Source: Syntrophobacteria bacterium (GTDB taxonomy: Bacteria > Desulfobacterota > Syntrophobacteria > JARFUL01). From it: a DNA stretch of 6,652 nt. Below, piece by piece: positions 1 through 5,466 of the stretch (the first letter of the stretch is position 1; every line of letters starts with the position of its first letter). The stretch covers positions 1 to 6,652 of the forward strand of contig JARFUL010000279.1 in NCBI GenBank assembly GCA_029289015.1. Direction: 5' to 3'. The notes under the pieces were generated by a model. That model saw nothing but the letters and a program-made list of their open reading frames with translations. It did not search any database and was not told where the DNA came from. The translations under genes were made by a program, and so were the position numbers.

Positions 1-210
1 TTTTGATGGGTAAAAATCCTTCTCGCCGGCCATGTCAGAATCCGAGACTCTTTCCAAAACAGCTTGGCCCGGGCGAGTGTAAATCATCTGTAACAAAATT
101 AGATTTAAGACTGGTATCAGCGGAAAGCTCTAATTTTTAACCCAAAAACAGTATTTTGGCAACATAAAATATAACCCGCGCCCCAACTTTTGGGAATGCT
201 GCCTAAAAAA
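1..210. other. AT-rich intergenic stretch at left edge, no firm gene
   Basis: This stretch lies downstream of the minus-strand hydrolase. It contains a perfect 9-bp inverted repeat (AAAATTAGA at 95-103, TCTAATTTT at 129-137) and a 6-bp one (CCAAAA at 142-147, TTTTGG at 154-159). Neither has the GC-rich stem plus T-run of a good intrinsic terminator. On the minus strand an open frame runs from an ATG at 87 (second ATG at 33) to the window edge and could be the 5' end of a gene lying to the left. No convincing ribosome binding site precedes either ATG, so I do not call it. Confidence 0.4.
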
Positions 211-1011
211 TCAGCCCCCAAACCCCGGCTTCACCAGCTCGGCCAGGAGCATCCGGTAGAACAGCCCAGGCTGGTCGTCCATCATAAAATGGCCGGATTC
301 GGGCACAACGAGATAGGGGATGCCTGCGGCTTCGAGGAAGCTTTTTGACGCGGGAATAAGGGAGTTTTCTCCGAACACGTAGCAACTCTTCTGGGCAAGC
401 GCGGAGAACCGGGCCATGAGATCGCCGCGCCGGCTCTCAGCCACCAGGGAGACCGAGCTCAGGTAGAGCGCAGGAGGGTGGACCCTCAGTATGTTCTCAT
501 AATAATTCTTTAGGCTGTATGCCGCGTCTCTCTCCAGCCGCTCCTCCAGGTCGCGCTTGAACTCCTCGTATCCGTGCCCGAGGAATTCCTCAAGGGTGTA
601 GGCCGCTATCCGGCCGCTGAAGGTGCAGTCGTCGTAGCCCAGGTTGCCCTCCAGGTTTATGAAGGCCCGCACCTCTTCAACAGAGAGAGACTCAGCCACG
701 TAGAGCCCGATGACGCCGCCCATTGAGTGGGCTACCACTGTGACGGCCCCCAGGCTCAATCCCTTTATCCACGCGAGCACGAGCTCCGCCTGGTCCTTCA
801 TGGTGTAGGAGAAATCATGGGGCCGGCCCGAGCTGCCGCACCCCGGGAGATCGAGCGCGGCCAGGGTATATTCGCTGAACTCCTCCATCTCGAACGCGGG
901 GTAAAAGGAGTTCATGGACGCGCCGAGGCCGTGGATGAAGACCACCGCTTCCGGGCCGCGGGGCCGGTGGCGGTACGCTATTTTCTGGCCCATCACCCGG
1001 GCCGCCTCCAT
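211..1011 (-). CDS. alpha/beta hydrolase fold protein
   Basis: This is a probable cytoplasmic serine hydrolase of the alpha/beta fold, 266 aa, with unknown substrate (ester, lactone or C-C bond hydrolase are all possible). Visible motifs are the oxyanion-hole segment HGLGAS (residues 27-32), the nucleophile elbow AHSMGG with Ser96, and the catalytic His241 in SGHFMM near the C-terminus. The acid is less obvious. The usual strand-7 site reads GENSL (Glu215), with Ser where Asp is common, whereas Glu121 in LEGN follows strand 6 and is a good alternative. A cap-like helical segment spans about residues 130-185. I chose the ATG at 1011 because AAGGAGG lies 8 nt upstream. Longer starts exist at 1029 (ATG) and 1056 (TTG), but their ribosome binding sites are worse. 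The gene is divergent from the flavin reductase. No signal peptide is visible. The family is secure; the specific function is not. Confidence 0.93.
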   Translation of the reverse strand: MEAARVMGQKIAYRHRPRGPEAVVFIHGLGASMNSFYPAFEMEEFSEYTLAALDLPGCGSSGRPHDFSYTMKDQAELVLAWIKGLSLGAVTVVAHSMGGVIGLYVAESLSVEEVRAFINLEGNLGYDDCTFSGRIAAYTLEEFLGHGYEEFKRDLEERLERDAAYSLKNYYENILRVHPPALYLSSVSLVAESRRGDLMARFSALAQKSCYVFGENSLIPASKSFLEAAGIPYLVVPESGHFMMDDQPGLFYRMLLAELVKPGFGG

Positions 1012-1019
1012 GTCGAAAC

Positions 1020-1026
1020 CCTCCTT
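1020..1026 (-). promoter_or_regulatory. ribosome binding site that decides the hydrolase start
   Basis: Read on the minus strand this is AAGGAGG, a full match to the anti-Shine-Dalgarno sequence. It lies 8 nt before the ATG at 1011. It sits inside the longer open frame that starts at 1029 or 1056, which argues that those longer starts are not the main ones. Confidence 0.7.
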
Positions 1027-1220
1027 CATCTGAGCCTTTTCCCCCCTTGGCCCCAAGCAGCCGCTCGGGTGAAATGATTCCCCGGATCAATATAAACCAT
1101 GGGGGCCGAAAATATCCATATCTGGTTAGCCTTTTCTGTTTAGGCCGGTCAAGTCCAAAGTATCTTCGCGAAGCCCCCCCGCGGGCGCGGCTCCCGGCTT
1201 TCGGTGTTGGACCTTGGTCT
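1027..1220. other. divergent intergenic spacer, left part
   Basis: This is the hydrolase-side half of the spacer between the divergent hydrolase and flavin reductase genes. I see no gene in it. A hydrolase promoter should lie here on the minus strand. The best -35 candidate is TTGACC (plus positions 1147-1152), but it has no acceptable -10 at the right distance. A perfect 10-bp palindrome, CTTCGCGAAG, lies at 1164-1173. It could be a regulator site or chance in GC-rich DNA. Confidence 0.4.
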
Positions 1221-1249
1221 TTGACACGGGGGAGCGGTTTCCCTATACT
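1221..1249 (+). promoter_or_regulatory. sigma70 promoter for the flavin reductase
   Basis: A perfect -35 box TTGACA (1221-1226) and a -10 box TATACT (1244-1249, 5 of 6 consensus) are separated by exactly 17 nt. This is the strongest promoter match seen in the window. The predicted transcription start is about 1255-1257, giving a leader of roughly 135 nt before the flavin reductase ATG at 1390. Confidence 0.8.
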
Positions 1250-1254
1250 CTTTT

Positions 1255-1279
1255 CGTTGAAAGACGAGGTCTTTCAGTG
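1255..1279 (+). promoter_or_regulatory. perfect inverted repeat / hairpin at predicted transcript 5' end
   Basis: TGAAAGAC (1258-1265) and GTCTTTCA (1269-1276) form a perfect 8-bp inverted repeat around GAG. In RNA, three more pairs are possible (two G-U and one C-G), giving an 11-bp stem from 1255 to 1279. It begins almost exactly at the predicted start site. It could be a repressor operator just downstream of the promoter or a 5' stabilising hairpin in the mRNA. It lacks a T-run, so it is not a terminator. Confidence 0.6.
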
Positions 1280-1389
1280 ATTAAACATCTCCATCAGCGG
1301 GTCTCGGGGTTTTGGCTTCACCGAGCGGGGAGCGGACATGAGGGCGTCTCCCCCCATAATTTTAACAAGAGAGCAGAGGGAGACAACCC
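1280..1389 (+). promoter_or_regulatory. structured 5' leader of the flavin reductase
   Basis: This is the rest of the untranslated leader. It holds two further possible stems: CTCGG (1303-1307) with CCGAG (1321-1325), and GGGGAG (1327-1332) with CTCCCC (1348-1353). The second is followed by an AT-rich tract, so a weak attenuator is conceivable. I could not match it to the FMN riboswitch or another known class. The ribosome binding site AGAGGGAG (1375-1382) ends 7 nt before the ATG. Confidence 0.4.
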
Positions 1390-1956
1390 ATGAAGAAATC
1401 ACTGGGAGCGAAGACACTGGCCTATCCTGCACCGGTCTGGGTCATCGGGACCTACGACAAGGCCGGAAAACCCAACGTCATGACCGCGTCCTGGGCGGGG
1501 ATATGCTGCTCCGAGCCGCCCTGCGCCGCGGTGGCCCTGAGGAAGGCCACCTACACCTACGGCAACATCGTAAACCGCGAGGCCTTCACCATAAACGTCG
1601 CGCCGGAAAGCTACGTGAAACAGGCCGACTACTTCGGCATCGTGTCCGGCGCGAGGGAGGACAAGTTCGCGAAGACCGGGTTTACTCCAGTGAAGGCCGA
1701 ACATGTGGACGCGCCCTATGTGGACGAGTTTCCCCTGATTCTAGAGTGCAGGCTGATCCACTCCATTGAGATTGGACTCCACACCCAGTTCATCGGCCAG
1801 ATCATGGACGTAAAGGCCGACGAGGAGGTGCTGGGCGAAGAGGGCAACCCGGAAATGGACAAGGTGAGGCCCGTAATATTCGGCCCCGGTATCCGGAAGT
1901 ACTACGGGCTCGGGGAGTTTCTGGGCAAGGGTTTCACCATAGGAAAAGAGATATAG
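1390..1956 (+). CDS. flavin reductase family protein (flavoredoxin-like)
   Basis: This is a 188-aa FMN-binding split-barrel protein of the flavin reductase / flavoredoxin family. Such proteins bind FMN and either reduce free flavin with NAD(P)H or carry electrons to partner enzymes in the cytoplasm. The length is typical. The FMN-binding core is seen in MTASWAGICCSEPP (31-44) followed by the strand CAAVAL, then FTINV (66-70), the ECRL strand (119-122) and IGQIMDV (135-141). The C-terminal signature YYGLGEFLGKGF (171-182) resembles flavoredoxin-like proteins of sulfate reducers. Three cysteines cluster at 39, 40 and 45. A good ribosome binding site (AGAGGGAG, 7-nt spacing) and a strong upstream promoter support the start. 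The gene is monocistronic and converges on the reductase operon to its right with only 45 bp between stop codons and no visible terminator. The partner enzyme is unknown; the neighbouring OYE and nitroreductase flavoenzymes are candidates. Confidence 0.93.
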   Translation: MKKSLGAKTLAYPAPVWVIGTYDKAGKPNVMTASWAGICCSEPPCAAVALRKATYTYGNIVNREAFTINVAPESYVKQADYFGIVSGAREDKFAKTGFTPVKAEHVDAPYVDEFPLILECRLIHSIEIGLHTQFIGQIMDVKADEEVLGEEGNPEMDKVRPVIFGPGIRKYYGLGEFLGKGFTIGKEI

Positions 1957-2001
1957 TGTCCAAGATATGCCCGCTCCATCACGGCCCGAGCACGGACGCG
2001 G

Positions 2002-2964
2002 CTATCTCTGTCGGTTCTTCTTGTCCACCAGCTTGAGGAGCGCGTATATGGACTCCATGCGGGGGACGTGTACCCCGTGTCTCTTCGCGGCCCTTATCGC
2101 GTTGCCCAAGATGGCCTCCACCTCCAGGGGTCTCTTATCCTCGAAGTCGAGGAGCATGGAGGTCTTGTAGGGGGCTATCTCCAGGGTGTCCTTGATGTTC
2201 CTCTCCACTATGTCCGGGGGGAGCTCGCTTCCTGCCGCGGCCGCGATTTCCGCGACCTCTTCCATGATCAGCTCGATGAGCCTCGCGGACTCGGGGTCCG
2301 AGAGCATCTCCTCGGTGTTCACCCCGCCCCCCAGCACGCTGATGGGGTTGAAGGGCGCGTTCCAGACCAGCTTCTGCCACCTCGCGGCCACCACGTCGGT
2401 AGAGACATTGCAGGTCACTCCCGAAGCTCTAAAGAGCTCTGCTAGCCTGGTCGCCGCGTCGGAGTGCCCGGAGGGATACCTGCCCAGGGTCAGGGAGCCG
2501 TAGTCCTGGTGGAAGATGCGGCCCGGCCCGGTCCTGCTCACGCAGATGAACGCGAGGCCGCTGATGACCTCGTTTCGAGGAAACGCTTGAGCCACGGGCC
2601 CCTCTATCTCCACGCCGTTCTGTATCAGCACTATGGCCGTGTTTTCGCCCACAGCCGCGCGGATGATCTCGGGGGTCTCCACCTCCGGCAGGACCTTCAG
2701 CCCCACCAGGATGTAATCCGGCGGCGCGCGGTACTCCCCAGCGGACCTTACCACCTCCTCAAAACGGTAGTGGAAGTCGCCCAGGGGGCTTTGGACAGCC
2801 ACGCCCCGTCCCTTCACCGCGTCGTAGTCCGAGCGCAGCACCGCGGAGACCCTGGCCCCGGCCTGGGAGAGCTTGCCTCCGTAGAAGCATCCTATCGCGC
2901 CCGCGCCCACCACCAGCACCCTGGGGCCAAGAGCGCCGCGCTCTCGGGAAACGGTCTCAGGCAT
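2002..2964 (-). CDS. 2-dehydropantoate 2-reductase family protein (ketopantoate reductase, ApbA/PanE)
   Basis: This is a 320-aa NAD(P)H-dependent reductase of the ketopantoate reductase family. True PanE reduces 2-dehydropantoate to pantoate for coenzyme A synthesis. The N-terminal Rossmann domain shows GAGAIG (20-25) and the strand ILVGLK with Lys90. QNG (115-117) closes the cofactor domain. The C-terminal helical domain carries the family catalytic Lys198 in ARWQKLVWN, Asn202, Ser269 in KTSMLLD and Glu281 in LEVEAILG, all matching the catalytic and substrate-binding set known from the E. coli enzyme. Start: an ATG at 2964 shares its first base with the upstream TGA (TGATG). A GTG one codon earlier (2967) is the alternative. 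The gene follows the OYE gene and is probably translationally coupled to it. Because it sits in a redox operon rather than with panB/panC, it may reduce another 2-keto acid. The family is secure; the substrate is not. Confidence 0.92.
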   Translation of the reverse strand: MPETVSRERGALGPRVLVVGAGAIGCFYGGKLSQAGARVSAVLRSDYDAVKGRGVAVQSPLGDFHYRFEEVVRSAGEYRAPPDYILVGLKVLPEVETPEIIRAAVGENTAIVLIQNGVEIEGPVAQAFPRNEVISGLAFICVSRTGPGRIFHQDYGSLTLGRYPSGHSDAATRLAELFRASGVTCNVSTDVVAARWQKLVWNAPFNPISVLGGGVNTEEMLSDPESARLIELIMEEVAEIAAAAGSELPPDIVERNIKDTLEIAPYKTSMLLDFEDKRPLEVEAILGNAIRAAKRHGVHVPRMESIYALLKLVDKKNRQR

Positions 2965-4115
2965 CACAGCCCGGCCTCTTCCTCCTCGTCATCATCCGGG
3001 CCCAGCAAACGAATTTTATCCCTCTGCTCCTTCGGCCACTGGGAGCAGAACGCGGGCCTGCCCTTCATCACCCGCTTCATGCACAAAGAGCAGGTGGGCT
3101 CGCACACCACAATGGGGCTGTGCACAATGCCCTGGGCCTTCTTGGGCCACTCGGGGTCCGCGAAGAGCACCCTTGCCAGGCCGATGAGGTCCGCGTGTTC
3201 TTGCTCCAGGATCATCCGGGCGGTCTCGGTGGACTGTATCCTCCCCGCGGTTATGATGGGGGTCTTGGGAACGGCCCTCTTGATCTCAGCCGCGAAGCCC
3301 ACCATGTATCCCTCGTCTCTTTCCTTGTCCAGGTACTCGGGGATGAAGAAGGAATCATAGGTCCCCGCCATTACGGAAAGGTAGGCGACGCCTCTCTTTT
3401 CGAGCTCCCGGGCGAAGGGAGCGGTCTCGTCCGGGTGGAGCCCGTCCGGCAGCCACTCGTCCGCGAGAAAGCGGTATCCCACCGGAAAGTCGCTCCCCAC
3501 CTCGTCCATCACCGCGTCCACCACCTCGAGGGGAAACCTCATCCGGTTTATGAGCGGCCCGCCGTAGCCGTCGGTCCTGAGGTTGGTCCGGCCGGAGAGA
3601 AACTGGACGAGAAGGTAGCCCGTGCCGCCGTGGAGCTCAACCCCGTCAAACCCGGCCTCCTTGACCCGGCGCGCTCCCGCTTGAAACGCGCGGATGACCA
3701 TGTCCACATCTTCCCCGGTCATCTCCCTGGGCACCACCCCCCAGGTCTCAATCGGGGAGGGGGCCATCTTCTCCGGCATGAACGCGTACCTGCCCGCGTG
3801 GTTTATCTGGACAAAGCTCAGCGCGCGCTCCCCCTTGATGGTCCCGGCCAGCTCTGCCAGGCCCGGGATAAAGCGATCGTCATGCACGCTCAGGGTGAAG
3901 GGCGAGACCAGGCCCGTGGGGTCCACGGAGATGTTCTCCACCACGATCAGCGCGGCCCCGGACGCGGCCATCTTTTGGTAGTGCTCGAGTAAGACGGGGC
4001 TCGTGGTCCCGTCTGCATTGGCATACCCCAGAAACATGGGAGCCATGGTTATCCGGTTTTTCAGCTCAAGCCCCTTGAGGTGAAACCGGGAGAACAGCAG
4101 GCTAGCTTCGCTCAT
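2964..4115 (-). CDS. single-domain old yellow enzyme family oxidoreductase (NADH:flavin oxidoreductase) with C-terminal Cys motif
   Basis: This is a 383-aa FMN TIM-barrel protein related to the N-terminal domain of 2,4-dienoyl-CoA reductase. It probably reduces activated C=C bonds in the cytoplasm. Signatures are KNRITMAPM (19-27), INHAGR (104-109), [16 protein letters not shown] (159-174), [11 protein letters not shown] (176-186) and the FMN-phosphate region TAGRI (289-293) plus [13 protein letters not shown] (312-324). At the C-terminus, Cys338, Cys342, Cys345 and Cys357 form C-x3-C-x2-C-x11-C, resembling the 4Fe-4S site of FadH and trimethylamine dehydrogenase. The FAD/NAD domain that follows in those enzymes (about 670 aa) is absent, so an outside electron donor is likely. 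The OYE active-site pair His-x2-His/Asn reads His162-x2-Thr165. The ATG at 4115 was chosen over an upstream GTG (4190) because GGGGAGG ends 5 nt before it. The protein ends in a run of Asp/Glu whose codons supply the ribosome binding site of the next gene. It is the first gene of a two-gene operon. Confidence 0.93.
   Translation of the reverse strand: MSEASLLFSRFHLKGLELKNRITMAPMFLGYANADGTTSPVLLEHYQKMAASGAALIVVENISVDPTGLVSPFTLSVHDDRFIPGLAELAGTIKGERALSFVQINHAGRYAFMPEKMAPSPIETWGVVPREMTGEDVDMVIRAFQAGARRVKEAGFDGVELHGGTGYLLVQFLSGRTNLRTDGYGGPLINRMRFPLEVVDAVMDEVGSDFPVGYRFLADEWLPDGLHPDETAPFARELEKRGVAYLSVMAGTYDSFFIPEYLDKERDEGYMVGFAAEIKRAVPKTPIITAGRIQSTETARMILEQEHADLIGLARVLFADPEWPKKAQGIVHSPIVVCEPTCSLCMKRVMKGRPAFCSQWPKEQRDKIRLLGPDDDEEEEAGL
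2975..2987 (-). promoter_or_regulatory. ribosome binding site inside the OYE gene for the downstream reductase
   Basis: On the minus strand this reads GAGGAGGAAGAGG and lies 10 nt before the ATG at 2964. The same bases encode the Glu run near the C-terminus of the OYE protein. With the TGATG stop/start overlap, this indicates coupled translation of the two genes. Confidence 0.6.
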
Positions 4116-4137
4116 GTCTACCTCCCCATTATCCTGA

Positions 4138-4166
4138 TTTTTAAAGAGCCCCTTCGCGTATATCAA
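4138..4166 (-). promoter_or_regulatory. candidate promoter of the OYE/reductase operon
   Basis: On the minus strand, TTGATA (4166-4161, 5 of 6 consensus) lies 17 nt before TAAAAA (4143-4138, 4 of 6). The predicted start near 4131 leaves a leader of only about 15 nt before the ATG at 4115, just enough for the ribosome binding site GGGGAGG. The spacing is ideal but the -10 box is weak. Confidence 0.4.
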
Positions 4167-4339
4167 GGTTCTCGCTTCAGCCAGCACCACCGAAGCGAGG
4201 GACCACCGCTTCGCGCGGGCCCTATCTTACCATAACCCAAGCCCGGGTTTCACGTGTTGGGGGACTGGCAAATAGTATCACCGCGTCTTAATTATTATAC
4301 TGATATCCGAAGCCGCAAGGAACCTTTTGGGCTCCAAGA
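4167..4339. other. intergenic region between the OYE operon and the kinase remnant
   Basis: I see no gene here. A 7-bp inverted repeat (CGAAGCG at 4191-4197, CGCTTCG at 4207-4213, 9-nt loop) lies upstream of the candidate OYE promoter and could be an operator. AT-rich DNA at 4288-4306 includes TATACT (4296-4301), a possible -10 box on the plus strand for the former kinase gene, but no matching -35 is seen. Confidence 0.4.
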
Positions 4340-4917
4340 ATGCGTGACTCCTTCAAGCCGGGGACAAGCTCGCGGCTGAGCTGGCCGCGCTCAGGCAGAA
4401 GATTGCCCGGCTCGAGGGACTGGAAGCCCGGCACAAGCTGCTGGAAGAAGAGCCTCTCGGACTCGACAATCAGCAGCCTGCCGGTTCTATTTTCCTTCTT
4501 CGACGACAAAGGGGTCTTTTACCGGTGGAATGAAAACGTTGAGAGGGTCACCGGGTATGCGGGCGAAGAGATAGCGGGCATGAGCCCGCTTGATTTTTTT
4601 GAGGGAGAGGACCAGGAGCTAGTTGCCCAGAGCATCCAAGAACCCTTCTCAAGCGACGGGGCCAGCGTTGAGGCAAGCCTCTTCACTTTAACCTTGTCTT
4701 CGCCCATAGCGGACACCTCCTTACATGACTCTAATTACATGCACTCAGGTGTCCAATGCAATTGTAGACCGGGGGAAGGGTCCTCATCGCGAGCGGCTAC
4801 GCGCCCGAAGGATCCACCAGGGACGCGGTGAGCGTCAGCTCGAAAGGATTCATCAGCAAGCCCTACCGGGTGAAAAACATGCTGCAGATGGTCCGCATGG
4901 CCCTGGACGAAGATTGA
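4340..4917 (+). pseudogene. remnant of a PAS/receiver hybrid histidine kinase (internally deleted, frameshifted)
   Basis: These are broken pieces of one signalling gene in the correct order. An ATG at 4340 begins MRDSFKPG. After a frame change at about 4361, the next frame gives a coiled-coil linker containing LAALRQKIARLEGLEARHKL (4363-4452), typical just before a PAS domain. The frame then returns to the first one for most of a PAS domain (4469-4687), with ISSLPVLFSFFDDKG, FYRWNENVERVTGY and MSPLDFFEGEDQELV. Homology stops after VEASLFT. The rest of PAS, the HisKA and HATPase domains and the first half of the receiver are missing. From 4768 a 49-aa frame matches the end of a receiver domain (RVLIASGYAPEG, then KGFISKPYRVKNML), keeping the conserved Ser of strand 4 and the Lys-Pro of strand 5. 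It stops at 4915-4917. The phospho-accepting Asp and the His box are gone, so signalling function is not expected. Confidence 0.78.
4690..4756 (-). mobile_element. possible insertion-sequence end at the kinase deletion junction
   Basis: An 8-bp perfect inverted repeat (GGACACCT at 4711-4718, AGGTGTCC at 4747-4754) lies exactly between the PAS and receiver fragments. Read on the minus strand, the segment starts TGGACACC at 4755 and reaches AAGGAGG and then an ATG at 4707, encoding MGEDKVKVKR. The start of some IS3-type elements has this arrangement: a TG end, about 50 nt, then a transposase orfA beginning with a basic N-terminus. The open frame soon runs into antisense PAS sequence, so at most about 65 nt of an element remain. 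No transposase domain is present to confirm it. Confidence 0.3.
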
Positions 4918-4962
4918 GGCCCCGGGGCTAGAGTCTCGGCCAACCACAATCCCTCTTTCGGG
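4918..4962. other. short spacer after the kinase remnant
   Basis: This lies between the stop codon of the receiver fragment and the minus-strand terminator. No gene or recognisable site is seen. Confidence 0.4.
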
Positions 4963-4997
4963 AAAAAAAGAAGGCTCCCCACCCCGAAGAGCCTTCT
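4963..4997 (-). terminator. rho-independent terminator for minus-strand transcription
   Basis: AGAAGGCTC (4969-4977) and GAGCCTTCT (4989-4997) form a perfect 9-bp stem with an 11-nt loop. On the minus strand the stem is followed directly by seven Ts (the A-tract at 4963-4969). On the plus strand no T-run follows, so the orientation is clear. It would end transcripts coming from the nitroreductase unit to the right. Confidence 0.85.
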
Positions 4998-5142
4998 AAG
5001 GCTTTAGCGCCGCCATGATACAGGATCTATGGCGCGTACCTATACTAATCTATATTCTAAAAAACTCGAACCTTATTTTTAGCTTCGAAAAACCTTAGTC
5101 CGGTGCATGGGCAATTCCCGGTTCAAAGCGCGGACTTTCAGC
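4998..5142. other. AT-rich spacer between small ORF and terminator
   Basis: I see no gene. A 6-bp inverted repeat (CGCCAT at 5011-5016, ATGGCG at 5029-5034) could add structure to the 3' end of the minus-strand transcript. The rest is AT-rich with short repeated CCTTA words. Confidence 0.35.
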
Positions 5143-5328
5143 TCAGCAGCCCTCGTCATCCACGATCTTGAATCCCGTTACACCCTGCTGCTCGGGCGCG
5201 GGCTCGACCTTCTCGGGAGCCTCTTTTACGACCATTTGTTTCCCGGGCCCGATCCTCTCCCCTGCGGGTACTTTGCACCTGTCAAGGTTCTCAAATCCAT
5301 GAAAAAAGTGCAAGCCCGCCGCGGACAT
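5143..5328 (-). CDS. possible small hypothetical protein
   Basis: This is a 61-aa frame on the minus strand that I do not recognise. It starts MSAAGLHFFHGF, has Cys18 in DRCKVP, then a Lys/Glu/Pro-rich part (VVKEAPEKVEPAPEQQG) and ends IVDDEGC. The second half uses GC-rich, bacteria-like codons and looks coding; the first half is less sure. No good ribosome binding site precedes the ATG at 5328. The same frame stays open back to 5463 and includes a GTG at 5421, which would give 92 aa with a CYPC motif near the N-terminus. Support comes from position: it lies on the same strand between the nitroreductase and a strong terminator, a gap that would otherwise be nearly 500 nt of untranslated RNA. 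It could equally be non-coding or a decayed gene end. Confidence 0.3.
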   Translation of the reverse strand: MSAAGLHFFHGFENLDRCKVPAGERIGPGKQMVVKEAPEKVEPAPEQQGVTGFKIVDDEGC

Positions 5329-5466
5329 TTTACCAGGATATGGGGCCGGGAGGGAGGCAGGACCGTGGAATTCTCTGGCTCCATCGCGGCATGGATAGCA
5401 CCCGCGCGCCCATCCCGGCACCCTTCGGGCAACGGGCGGGTAGGCGCGCGCCGGTGAAACCCGCTA

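Noticed and set aside
1..87. Minus-strand open frame from ATG at 87 or 33 to the window edge
   Set aside because: At most 29 codons, with no ribosome binding site and no recognisable protein; noted only in the left intergenic entry.
95..137. 9-bp inverted repeat AAAATTAGA/TCTAATTTT as a terminator for the hydrolase
   Set aside because: The stem is all but one A-T pair per arm with a 25-nt loop and no T-run in the minus direction.
1147..1152. TTGACC as a hydrolase -35 box on the minus strand
   Set aside because: No acceptable -10 hexamer lies 16-18 nt downstream.
1338..1769. 143-codon plus-strand frame overlapping the flavin reductase
   Set aside because: Low-complexity Arg/Gly-rich translation in a shifted frame of a clear gene; a GC-rich shadow.
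1957..2001. Terminator between the converging flavin reductase and ketopantoate-reductase-family genes
   Set aside because: Only 45 bp, with no stable stem and no T-run on either strand.
2464..3360. 298-codon plus-strand frame antisense to the reductase and OYE genes
   Set aside because: Antisense to two well-supported enzymes and with no domain features of its own; a product of high GC content.
3120..3992. 290-codon plus-strand frame antisense to the OYE gene
   Set aside because: His/Pro/Arg-rich translation typical of antisense GC-rich frames; the minus strand has clear OYE motifs.
4258..4282. Possible sigma54 promoter around CTGGCAAATAGTATCACC
   Set aside because: The GG element is present but the GC of the -12 element is missing at the required spacing.
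5107..5457. 116-codon plus-strand frame
   Set aside because: No ribosome binding site, no recognisable domain, and it runs against a minus-strand unit with promoter and terminator evidence.
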